Assembly: GCA_958295525.1 (NCBI GenBank)
Contig: OY282355.1
Coordinates: 2,165,931 to 2,229,930, forward strand
Length of the DNA: 64,000 bases
Reading direction: 5' to 3'
DNA from: an uncultured Dehalococcoidia bacterium
GTDB taxonomy: Bacteria > Chloroflexota > Dehalococcoidia > Lucifugimonadales > Australimonadaceae
Positions 42,409 through 50,630 of the stretch are shown one piece after another; position 1 is the first letter of the stretch, and every line of letters begins with the position of its first letter. The translations under genes and the position numbers were made by a program. The notes below the pieces were generated by a model. It saw only the letters and a program-made list of their open reading frames with translations. It ran no database searches and was not told the DNA's origin.

Positions 42409-43332
42409 CTAGCCGCCCGGCGCCGGAAGGCGCGTCTGCGCCAGTTGCGCCGCCGTCCATTCGAGAAGGGCGGAGTCCAGCCGCAGTTCGATCTCTTGCG
42501 CCTCGCGGACGCTGCGGAGCCACGCGTTGAACGCATCCTCTTGCAGCAATTGGCGCGACGCCGCGTCCAGCGGGCGCGCGTCGTCGCGCGCGCTGACGAC
42601 GTAGAGAATGACCGCCCCGTCCTCCCGTTGGAACGGAGGCGAGAATTCGCTGAGCGGCAGCAGGCGGATCGTATCGGCGGCCGCGGGCGGAAGCGCGCCG
42701 TAAGGCAGCCAGCCCAAGTCGGCGGCGGACGGATCGAGCGAGTAGCGGCGGACGAGCGTCTCGAACGAAACGCCCTCCTCCGCGTCGGCCCGAGCGAGTT
42801 CGGCGGCGGCGGCGTCCGGCAGGACGAGCGCGTGGACGCGCGCTTGCGGCTGCGGATCCGGGATTGCGCGCCCCAGCGCATCCGCCGCCTTGCGCCGCAG
42901 CAATTCGCCTTCGGCGAGCCGCTCGACGAGCGCGGCGCTGAGGCGGCGGGCGCCGGCGTACTGCCGCAGCGCCTCCGCCGCGCTCGCGGCGTCGAGCCCG
43001 GGCGCGAGTTGCGACGCGAGTTCGGCGGCGACCTCCTCTTCGCTGACCTCGACGCCAAGTTGCGGGGCCGTCCGGCGCAGCGTTTCGTCGTCCACGAGGC
43101 GGGCGGCGGCCTCGAACGTCTGCGCTTGCGCGTCGAACGGCGCTCCCGTCAGCGCCGCGTCTATCCGGTTCGCGCGCAGAACGTCCAGGAGAACCGCGCG
43201 GGAGATCGGAACGCCGTCGACCCGGGCGAACCACTGCCTCCCGGGGTCGGCGTAGGTCAGCGCGGCGACGACGCCAATCGCGGCCAGCAGCGCCGCCGCG
43301 CCGAGCAGCACGGCGAGCGCGCGGCCGCTCAT
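42409..43332 (-). CDS. membrane-anchored parvulin-type peptidyl-prolyl isomerase
   Basis: A 307-residue protein with an N-terminal membrane helix (about 5-28), a SurA-like N domain (RVDGVPISRAVLLDVLR...) and a parvulin domain (about 175-275: VHALVLPD, FETLVRRYS-DPSAADLGWLPYGALP, FSPPFQREDGAVILYVV). It folds exported proteins on the outer side of the membrane. The C-terminus is Pro/Gly-rich. It lies 62 bases upstream of an amidohydrolase on the same strand. Confidence 0.85.
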   Translation of the reverse strand: MSGRALAVLLGAAALLAAIGVVAALTYADPGRQWFARVDGVPISRAVLLDVLRANRIDAALTGAPFDAQAQTFEAAARLVDDETLRRTAPQLGVEVSEEEVAAELASQLAPGLDAASAAEALRQYAGARRLSAALVERLAEGELLRRKAADALGRAIPDPQPQARVHALVLPDAAAAELARADAEEGVSFETLVRRYSLDPSAADLGWLPYGALPPAAADTIRLLPLSEFSPPFQREDGAVILYVVSARDDARPLDAASRQLLQEDAFNAWLRSVREAQEIELRLDSALLEWTAAQLAQTRLPAPGG

Positions 43333-43394
43333 CCGTCCCCGCGGACGGGCGGCGTCCGCTCCGCTCCGCCTCCTCACGCCGGACGTTCCGGTGG

Positions 43395-44507
43395 TTAGAC
43401 GCCGTAGAGCGCGGTGGGGTTGTCGCGCAGGATCTTCTCGGCGGTGGCGGAGGAGACGTCGTCGCGGGAGCGCATCTGGTTGACCATATGCACCTGCGCC
43501 GAGGGGTCGGCGGAGAGGCGGTCGGTCGTGCCGGGCGTATGGTGCCCGTAGTCGGTGCCGACGACGAGGTGGTCTTCGCCGACGTAGTTCATCAGGTAGG
43601 GCAGGTCTTCCTCGACCTCGTAGGAGATCCACATATTGTAGCGGTCGAAGAGGCGCGGGCCCCAGAAATCGCCGTCGGCGCGGAGCGTTCCGCGCAACTG
43701 ATACATAGCGAACGGCACCCACGACGCGCCGGTCTCGATGAATCCCCACCGGAGGTTGGGGAACATCTCGGGAATCTTGTTGGAGACGAGGTTGCGGAAG
43801 GCGACGACGGGGGGAATCCGCCCGTGCGTGAACGTGTGGCTGCGGCTCACGTCGATCAGGTAGTTGAGCGCGGGCGCGCCCTGCCCCTGGTGAATGCAAA
43901 TCGGGAGCCCGAGGGACTCCGCCTCCTCGTAGACGGGGAAGAAGTAGGGGTCGTCGAGCGTCTTGTCGCCCTCGATGCCGCGGAAGAAGACGCCGCAAGC
44001 GCCGTGCTCCTTGCCGAAGCGCAACTCGCTGACGGCGGCGTCAATGCTCCGCAGAGGCGGAATGACGACGTAGCGGATCTTGTCCTCGCCCTTCTCCCAG
44101 ACATCGGCCATAAAGCGGTTGTACGCCTTGCACAACTCCGCCTCGTAGCGCGCGTCGTGCGTGAGGTAGGCGAGGAAGAGCGTGGGGTAGACGACGTGCA
44201 TATCCACGTTCGTGGCGAGCATATCCTCGAAGCGCATCGGCAAGTCGAGGAGTTCGCGGGACTTCCTGTCGACGCGGTCGCGCACGTTCTTCTGGATGGT
44301 GGGCGTGACGAGGAAGTTGCCGCCGCGTCCGGCGGGGCGCGGGTAGATCTGGCCGTCTATGAGCCACATATGGTCGACGCCGCCGTAGAGGGTGTCCTCG
44401 GGCACCTGCACGACGACGGGGCGGCGGGGCCGCCACTCGGGATCGAGGAAGTCCCACATCTCCGGGGGCTCGGCGATATGGGTGTCAGCGTCAACTACTC
44501 GCGCCAT
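43395..44507 (-). CDS. amidohydrolase-2 family protein
   Basis: A 370-residue TIM-barrel hydrolase or decarboxylase related to the gene at 9933. It starts VVDADTHIAEPPEMW (DxDxH variant), has CIHQGQG for the mid-barrel His, GFIETGASWVPFAMYQLR and the late DYGHHTPG Asp. GAGGAGGCCCGAA precedes the ATG. The substrate is unknown; these proteins commonly decarboxylate aromatic acids. Confidence 0.85.
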   Translation of the reverse strand: MARVVDADTHIAEPPEMWDFLDPEWRPRRPVVVQVPEDTLYGGVDHMWLIDGQIYPRPAGRGGNFLVTPTIQKNVRDRVDRKSRELLDLPMRFEDMLATNVDMHVVYPTLFLAYLTHDARYEAELCKAYNRFMADVWEKGEDKIRYVVIPPLRSIDAAVSELRFGKEHGACGVFFRGIEGDKTLDDPYFFPVYEEAESLGLPICIHQGQGAPALNYLIDVSRSHTFTHGRIPPVVAFRNLVSNKIPEMFPNLRWGFIETGASWVPFAMYQLRGTLRADGDFWGPRLFDRYNMWISYEVEEDLPYLMNYVGEDHLVVGTDYGHHTPGTTDRLSADPSAQVHMVNQMRSRDDVSSATAEKILRDNPTALYGV

Positions 44508-44704
44508 TTCGGGCCTCCTCGCCGCTGCGGGCTGAACGCTATGGAGTCGTCAATGGCAGTATGTTCCCGCGCGCGCCGCAGGTCAAGGGGAACAAGGGAA
44601 CGGTCCGCCTATTGCGCTTATTCTCGTCGAGCGCTTGCGGCGCCAGGGTAAGTAGCCTTGCGCGCGGGAGCGCTGCGGAGGGGCCGGCTAATCCGGCTAA
44701 ACCG

Positions 44705-45718
44705 TCACTCATTCCCCGCCGGGGGCTCGCCGAGCGAGAGGCGAGCGAGCGGGCCGGGGCCGACGGCGAAAGCGGCGCCCTTGCCGAGCGAGAGGCGGCC
44801 TCCGCGCGCGACGACGCGGGCGGACTGGGCGAGTTTTTCGTGGCCGAGCGTCGCGCCTTCTCCCCGCAGCGAGCGCCACGCCGCTTCCAAGACGCGCGCG
44901 AGGAGCGGCGCGGGCAGCGCGCGCAAGGCGCTCTTGGGCCAGCAAACGGCGGAAGGCGAACGCTCCTCGACGGCGCGCACGGCGTCTGCGGCGAGTTGGT
45001 CGAGGAGCGCGTCGTCATCGGCGGCGCGTTCGGCGAATCCCGCCAGCGCGCCGCGCGCGTTGGGGTTCACGGCGGCGAGTTCGGGGATGACGCGAAGGCG
45101 CACCCGGTTGCGGGCGTAGCGCAGCGAGCGGTTCGTCGCGTCGCGGGCGGGGCGCAGGCCGGCCTCCGCGCAGACGGCCTCCGCGTCGGCGCGGGACACG
45201 CGGAGCAACGGACGGAGCACGGCGAGCGGACGGCCTGCGACGTCGCGGACGGAGAATTCGCGGATCGCCCCCGCGCCGCGCAGCCCGCTTCCACGCGCGA
45301 GGCGCAGCAGCAGGGTCTCGGCCTGATCGTCCCGCGTGTGGGCGGTGAGAACGGCGACGGCGCCGCAATCGGAAGCGGCCTCGGCGAGGAAGCGGTAGCG
45401 GGCGTCGCGGGCGCCGGCCTCATCCGGGGGCGACTGCGCCGCGCCGGAGAGGAAGGGAACGCCCAGCGATGCGGCGGCGCGGCGGACGGCGGCGCGCTCG
45501 CGCCGGTCGGCGGCGGGGCGCAGTCCGTGCGAGAAGCGCGCCGCGATCATACGATTTCGCAGGCGGGCGCCAGTTTCGGCGCAGGCGAGGAGCATCGCCA
45601 AAGAGTCCGCGCCGCCGGACACGGCGAGCAGCAGCGCGCCGCCGCCTAGCCGGTCTTCGTGGCGGGCGACGGCGCGGCGCATCGCCATCGCGACGCGGCG
45701 GGATGCGGGCGGCGTCAT
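44705..45718 (-). CDS. tilS: tRNA(Ile)-lysidine synthase
   Basis: A 337-residue PP-loop ATPase that modifies C34 of tRNA-Ile so that it reads AUA. The PP-loop is LAVSGGADSLAM (34-39), followed by HGLRP, HTRDDQAETLLLRL and the YARNRVRLRVIPEL block. It overlaps the CBS-domain gene by four bases. Usually essential. Confidence 0.93.
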   Translation of the reverse strand: MTPPASRRVAMAMRRAVARHEDRLGGGALLLAVSGGADSLAMLLACAETGARLRNRMIAARFSHGLRPAADRRERAAVRRAAASLGVPFLSGAAQSPPDEAGARDARYRFLAEAASDCGAVAVLTAHTRDDQAETLLLRLARGSGLRGAGAIREFSVRDVAGRPLAVLRPLLRVSRADAEAVCAEAGLRPARDATNRSLRYARNRVRLRVIPELAAVNPNARGALAGFAERAADDDALLDQLAADAVRAVEERSPSAVCWPKSALRALPAPLLARVLEAAWRSLRGEGATLGHEKLAQSARVVARGGRLSLGKGAAFAVGPGPLARLSLGEPPAGNE

Positions 45719-46995
45719 TTCCCGCCGGCGCCGGGGGGTCGCGTCACCCGCACGCGCGCAATGCGGACGCCCCGCATCTCCAGCGCCGTGAAATGGAGGC
45801 CGCCGTAGGAGATTTCCGCGCCCTCCTCGGGAATGCGGCCCAGTTGGTCGAGCAGGAACCCCGCGACCGTTTCGTACTCGCCGGAGGGCAGGCCGAGCGC
45901 CAGTTGCTCGTTGGCCTCGGAGACTGAGAGGCCGCCGCCGATCTCGAACGTGCGCTCGTCCACGATCTCGACTTCCTGCGCGCCGCCCTGGTCGGCGCTC
46001 TCTTCCTCGACCTTGCCGACGATGCCCTCCACGAGGCGTTTGAACGTAACGAGGCCGGCGACGCCGCCGTATTCGTCCACGACCAATGCGATCTGATCGC
46101 CGCTCAGGCGCATTTCGTTGAAGAGTTCGTCCATTCGCTTGGTTTCGGGCGCGAACCGCAGGGGCTTGGCCTCCGGGAGCGCGGCCTCGTCCGGGTCGGC
46201 GCCGCCCGCCAACTGGCGCATCACGCCCTTGACGCCGATCATTCCGACGACGTTGTCCAGTTCGCCGCGAACGAGGGGGAAGTGCGTGTGCGAGTTCGCG
46301 CCGTACAGCGCGAGGAATTCGCGTATGGTCGCGCCGTGGCCGACGGCGACGATCTCAGGGCGGGGGGTCATCACCTCGCTGACGCGGCGGTCGCCGAACT
46401 CGAGGACGCGGCGGATCATATCGGCTTCCCCTTGCTCGACCGCGCCTGACTCGCTGCCGACCTCCACCATCGTCTTGATCTCCTCCTCGGTCACGAGGCT
46501 GATGGAGGGGCTGCCGCCGAACATTCGCGCAATGACCATGCTGATTGCTTGGAGCGCGATGGACACGGGCTTGAGCGCCCAACTGACGCCCTGAATGACC
46601 GGGGCGACGAGGATGGCGGCGCGTTCGGCGTGGCGGGCGGCCACCGTCTTGGGGATCGTCTCTCCGAAAACGAGGAGCAGCGCCGTGACGGCGGCGGTGG
46701 CGGCCGCGAGCGCGAGGTTCTCGTCCATAATGAGCGTGATGGCGATGCCCGCTCCAACCGTCGCCGCGCCCGTGTTGACGAGGTTGTTGCCGAGCAAGAT
46801 CGGGGGGAGCAACCGCTCGGGCGCTTCGATCAGACGCTCGACGCGCGCCGCGCCCGCCGACCCTTGGTTGACGAGGCGTCTCAACCGCACCCGCTGAACC
46901 GAGAGCAGGGCGGCTTCCGATCCCGAGAAGAACGCCGACAGCAATAGAAGGAGCGCCAGCAGCGCGACGCTGGCGCCGTTAACGTCGCTCCACAT
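45715..46995 (-). CDS. CNNM/CorC-type CBS-domain membrane protein
   Basis: A 426-residue protein: DUF21 membrane domain with four helices (SAFFSGSEAALLSVQRVRLRRLV at the start), two CBS domains (MTPRPEIVAV, DEYGGVAGLVTFKRLVEGIVGKV) and a C-terminal transporter-associated CorC_HlyC domain. It is proposed to move magnesium or related ions. AGAGGAGGTT precedes the ATG at 46995; a longer reading upstream is not conserved. tilS follows with a four-base overlap. Confidence 0.9.
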   Translation of the reverse strand: MWSDVNGASVALLALLLLLSAFFSGSEAALLSVQRVRLRRLVNQGSAGAARVERLIEAPERLLPPILLGNNLVNTGAATVGAGIAITLIMDENLALAAATAAVTALLLVFGETIPKTVAARHAERAAILVAPVIQGVSWALKPVSIALQAISMVIARMFGGSPSISLVTEEEIKTMVEVGSESGAVEQGEADMIRRVLEFGDRRVSEVMTPRPEIVAVGHGATIREFLALYGANSHTHFPLVRGELDNVVGMIGVKGVMRQLAGGADPDEAALPEAKPLRFAPETKRMDELFNEMRLSGDQIALVVDEYGGVAGLVTFKRLVEGIVGKVEEESADQGGAQEVEIVDERTFEIGGGLSVSEANEQLALGLPSGEYETVAGFLLDQLGRIPEEGAEISYGGLHFTALEMRGVRIARVRVTRPPGAGGK

Positions 46996-47105
46996 CGGGG
47001 CAACCTCCTCTCTCTCTCCGAACGCCTCAGCAAAGGGGAATGAGCCGCAGGGGAATGGTAGCATAAGAGAGAGCCGGGCCGTTCCCTGACCGTTCCCTCG
47101 CCGTT

Positions 47106-48125
47106 ATGCTGATACTTGGCATCGAAACCTCCTGCGACGAGACCGCCGCCGCCGTCGTCGAAGACGGGCGGCGCATCCTCTCGGACACGGTGGCGTCGCA
47201 GGTTGCGCTGCACGCCCGCTACGGCGGCGTCGTGCCGGAGGTCGCCTCCCGCCAGCACCTTCTGCAAATTGTTCCCGTCGTGCAGGGCGCGCTCAGCGAG
47301 GCGGAGGTTGCGATGGACGACCTCGACGCCGTCGCCGTCACCTACGGCCCCGGGCTCGCGGGGGCGCTGATGGTCGGCGTGAACGCGGGGAAGGCGATCG
47401 CGTTCGCGCGCGGGCTTCCTTTCGTGGGCGTGCATCACTTGGAAGGGCACACCTACGCGGCCTGGCTGGAGTTCGACGACCCGGCCGCCGACCCGGGATT
47501 TCCCCTCATCGTGCTGATCGCGTCGGGCGCGCACACCGACCTCATTCTGATGCGCGGACACGGCGACTACGAACTGCTGGGGCGGACGCGCGACGACGCT
47601 TCCGGCGAGGCGTTCGACAAGGCGGCGCGCCTGCTGGGGCTCGGCTTCCCGGGCGGGCCCGCCGTGCAGCGAGCGGCGGAGGGAGCGGCGGCGCCGTTCC
47701 GCCTGCCCCGCGCATGGCTCAAGGGATCGCTGGACTTCAGTTTCTCCGGCCTCAAGACGGCGCTGCTGCGGAAAGCGCAGGAGATGGGCGTTCATCCCGC
47801 GCCGGAGGGCGGAGCGGACGGCGAGGCGGTCGCCGAACTCGCGGCGGCGTTTCAGGAGTCCGTCGTGGACGTGATCTCGGCGAAAGCGGCGGAGGCCGTT
47901 CGTCTACACGGCGCACGGGGGCTCGTACTGGGCGGCGGCGTCTCGGCGAACGGCCCGCTGCGGCAGGCGTGCCGGGAGCGCGCGCCCGTTCCCGTTCTCA
48001 TTCCCGCGCCGCGCCTCTGCACCGACAACGGCGCGATGATCGCGGCGGCGGGCTACCACCGGCGCGTCCGGGGCGCGGCGCACGGCCTCGACCTGGACGT
48101 CGCGCCGAGCCTCGCGCTCGCGTGA
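47106..48125 (+). CDS. tsaD: tRNA threonylcarbamoyladenosine synthase TsaD
   Basis: A 339-residue Kae1/Gcp ASKHA protein that completes t6A37 on tRNA. The start MLILGIETSCDETAAAVVEDG is diagnostic, VGVHHLEGHTYAAW holds the metal His pair, and GGGVSANGPLR and CTDNGAMIAAAG are the late motifs. It is divergent from the CBS-domain gene. Start ATG is standard; no strong ribosome site lies directly upstream. Confidence 0.95.
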   Translation: MLILGIETSCDETAAAVVEDGRRILSDTVASQVALHARYGGVVPEVASRQHLLQIVPVVQGALSEAEVAMDDLDAVAVTYGPGLAGALMVGVNAGKAIAFARGLPFVGVHHLEGHTYAAWLEFDDPAADPGFPLIVLIASGAHTDLILMRGHGDYELLGRTRDDASGEAFDKAARLLGLGFPGGPAVQRAAEGAAAPFRLPRAWLKGSLDFSFSGLKTALLRKAQEMGVHPAPEGGADGEAVAELAAAFQESVVDVISAKAAEAVRLHGARGLVLGGGVSANGPLRQACRERAPVPVLIPAPRLCTDNGAMIAAAGYHRRVRGAAHGLDLDVAPSLALA

Positions 48126-48129
48126 GGGA

Positions 48130-48180
48130 TTCGCACGCCGCTGCGGGAATGACGATGAGAATACGCGGGAATGACGGCAG
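48130..48180. repeat. dispersed palindromic repeat (half copies)
   Basis: Two GCGGGAATGACG half copies lie in the convergent gap between tsaD and the FAD oxidoreductase. Confidence 0.6.
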
Positions 48181-48192
48181 AGCGCCGCCCCG

Positions 48193-49524
48193 CTACCCGT
48201 GCGCGTCCTCCATCATCATCGCGGCGACGCGCCGGCCCATTCGCACCGAGTAGTTGGTGCCGCGGTCTTCCGGGTAGATCTGGGTCGTGTTGGCGAGGTA
48301 GAGGCCGGGCACGGGCGCGCGGTGATCGGGAATGCTCGCCGAGTAGCCGCGCGTGACGATGGGCTGAGCCGCGTCCACCTTGTGATGATGGTAGTTCTCG
48401 ACCCACGATTCGTCGAACGAAGGGTTGATCTTCCGCAAGTGCGGAAGGTACTCGCGGTACAACTCCTCGCCCGACATCTCGTAGAAGCGGTCGCCGCGCT
48501 CCAGGTAGTTCGTGAGGTAGACGAGGTGCGCGCCGCCGTAATGCTCGGCGGGAATGAAATTCGTGTGCTCGATGATGCCGAGGAACGGAAGCGAGCGGTC
48601 GCCGACGTACGTCCAGTAGTGCGGGCTGAGCGCGCGCTTGAGTTGGAGGATGACGAGAACGGCGGAGAGGTAGACCTTGTCGGTCAGTTTCGCTAGGTAC
48701 GAGTCGGGGAGGTTGGCGACGAGGCGCGGGAGAATGAACGACGGCACGGTGGCGAGAACCTGGTCGTAATCGCGGCGCTCCGGCTCGCCGCCCTCCACTG
48801 AGACCTCCAGCCCCCGGACGCGCCCGTCCTCCACGATGATTTGGCGGACGGCGGACGAGATTCGGACGTCGCCGCCGAGGGAGCGGATGCGGTCGGCGAG
48901 GACGTCGAATATCTCGCCGAAAGACCCCATCGGGTAGGCGAGACGCTCCCGGAACTTGCCGATGAGGCCGTCCCCGCGCGAGGCGGTTCGCAGCGCGAAC
49001 TTGTTCCATATCCAGGCCATCGTGATTTGGTCGTGGTGGCGCCCGAACTTGCCGCGCAGCATCGGCTCGAAGATCGTCTCGCAGGCGTTGCGTCCGGCGT
49101 GCTCGCGGAGCCACTCCATTGCGGTCGCGCCCTCGAGGGACGCCCATTCCTTGCGGCGCTGCAGGCGGAGCGTGAAGAGCCCCAAGCGGATGCGGTCGGC
49201 GAAAGGCAGCGGACGGAAGCGGAGCAGGTCGGCGGGCGAGGTGAACGGCCAAAGGCGCCCGTTCGCGTAGTAGCCCACGTTGGAATTGATCCACCTGAGG
49301 CGGTCGCCGAGCCCCAATTCCTCGATGAGGCTGATTATCGCGGCGTCGCTGCGGAAGAGGTGGTGATACCCGCGCTCGAGGGGGACTCCGTTGACGGGGA
49401 AGGTGGAGGCCTGGCCTCCCAGGAAAGGCGCGCTCTCGAAGACGTCGACTTTGTGGCCTTGTCCGGCGAAGTCGAGGGCGGCGGCCAGCCCTGCGGCGCC
49501 CGCCCCGATGATGCCGATGTTCAC
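48193..49524 (-). CDS. FAD-dependent amine oxidase-like oxidoreductase
   Basis: A 443-residue flavoprotein with the dinucleotide motif IGIIGAGAAGLAAALDFAGQGHKVDVFE at the N-terminus and the carotenoid/protoporphyrinogen oxidase-like fold (GYYANGRLWPF, RGYHHLFRSDAAI). C-terminal FAD contact PGLYLANTTQIYPEDRGTNYSVRMG. The start is GTG with GGAGGAATC upstream. It overlaps the flippase-like gene by four bases and ends the ftsY operon. Oxidation of a lipid or sugar-lipid intermediate is likely but unproven. Confidence 0.85.
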   Translation of the reverse strand: MNIGIIGAGAAGLAAALDFAGQGHKVDVFESAPFLGGQASTFPVNGVPLERGYHHLFRSDAAIISLIEELGLGDRLRWINSNVGYYANGRLWPFTSPADLLRFRPLPFADRIRLGLFTLRLQRRKEWASLEGATAMEWLREHAGRNACETIFEPMLRGKFGRHHDQITMAWIWNKFALRTASRGDGLIGKFRERLAYPMGSFGEIFDVLADRIRSLGGDVRISSAVRQIIVEDGRVRGLEVSVEGGEPERRDYDQVLATVPSFILPRLVANLPDSYLAKLTDKVYLSAVLVILQLKRALSPHYWTYVGDRSLPFLGIIEHTNFIPAEHYGGAHLVYLTNYLERGDRFYEMSGEELYREYLPHLRKINPSFDESWVENYHHHKVDAAQPIVTRGYSASIPDHRAPVPGLYLANTTQIYPEDRGTNYSVRMGRRVAAMMMEDAHG

Positions 49525-50585
49525 GATGATTCCTCCGCTGTTGTTTGCGCGCGGCCTCGCAGCAGTTCGCTGAAAGGCACGCCCTTGAAGGCGAGGTAGG
49601 CCAGCCCGGCGGCGATGACCGGCAGGATTTGCACGGCGTGCAGGACGACGGCGTAAGCGGACGCCGAACCGTTGTCCACTCCAACGAGAGCGAGCGTGAG
49701 CGCGGTGAAAAGTTCGAAGGGGCCGACGCCGCCCTGCGACGTAGGGATGGAGAGCGCGAGGTTGGAGAGGGCCACGACGAGAATTATAGCGCCCGCGAGC
49801 AGCCAGAGGCTGCCGAGTTGCGCGTGCAGGTCGAAGGCGGCGGCGATGATGAAGTAGACGACGCCTTCCGCGATCCACACGGGGAAGGAGAGGGCGAAGA
49901 GCGCCGCGAGGCGTCCGGGGCGGTGCAGCCCCTCGAAGCCTCTGATGAAGCGCGCCGCGAACACGCGGACGAAGGCGCGGTAGCGTCCGGGGAGCGGCCT
50001 CGCGGCGAACGCGGCGAGATGGAGAAACGGGCGGGGCCGGAGCGCGGCCATCACGATGAGGCCGAACACGATGACGAACGGGGTTACGACGATGGGGGCG
50101 ATGGCCCACAGCGGAAGGTTCACGGCGGCGCTCACCCGGTCGGGGAGGCCGGAGAGCGGAATGAAAAGCGCGCCTAGCAGAAGTAGAAAGAGCATTACGA
50201 GGCCGTCGGTGACGCGCTCGACGACGATCGTGGCGAGTCCGGTGGCGCTTCGGACGGGCTCGCGGGTCGAGAGGTAGTAACTGCGGACGAGTTCTCCGGC
50301 GCGAAGGGGCAGAAGGTTGTTGGCCGTGTAGCCCAAAAGCACCACCGGATAGAGGCGGAAGGCCGTCACTGACGCGAACGGACGCAGCAGGAACCGCCAG
50401 CGGATGGCGCGGAGATAGAGCGAGAAGAAGTAGACGGCGGCGGCGGGCGCGGCCCAGAAGTAGTTGGCTCCGGAGAGCGCGTCCACCCACGCGGCGAAGT
50501 CCGTCCGCACGAAGAAGAGGGCGAGGAGCGCGAGGAAGGCGGCGGTCGTCGCAAGCCCGAACCAAAAACGGGGATTCCTCACCAT
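49521..50585 (-). CDS. lysylphosphatidylglycerol-synthase-like/flippase-like membrane protein
   Basis: A 354-residue polytopic protein of the UPF0104/LPG-synthase membrane family with about eight helices. Recognisable are YFFSLYLRAIRWRFLLRP and LGYTANNLLPLRAGELVRSYYLS, followed by VVERVTDGLVML, and the late SIPTSQGGVGPFE. Such proteins are proposed to flip lipid-linked precursors. It overlaps the FAD gene by four bases, so both act in the same pathway. Confidence 0.87.
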   Translation of the reverse strand: MVRNPRFWFGLATTAAFLALLALFFVRTDFAAWVDALSGANYFWAAPAAAVYFFSLYLRAIRWRFLLRPFASVTAFRLYPVVLLGYTANNLLPLRAGELVRSYYLSTREPVRSATGLATIVVERVTDGLVMLFLLLLGALFIPLSGLPDRVSAAVNLPLWAIAPIVVTPFVIVFGLIVMAALRPRPFLHLAAFAARPLPGRYRAFVRVFAARFIRGFEGLHRPGRLAALFALSFPVWIAEGVVYFIIAAAFDLHAQLGSLWLLAGAIILVVALSNLALSIPTSQGGVGPFELFTALTLALVGVDNGSASAYAVVLHAVQILPVIAAGLAYLAFKGVPFSELLRGRAQTTAEESS

Positions 50586-50630
50586 CGCGCGCCTGCGCCG
50601 GACGGAAGGGCTAGGGGGGAGCGCGCCGGC

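Noticed and set aside
44508-44704. Gap between the amidohydrolase and tilS examined for a tRNA
   Set aside because: No T-loop or cloverleaf pattern; only a 5-bp GCCGG/CCGGC hairpin.
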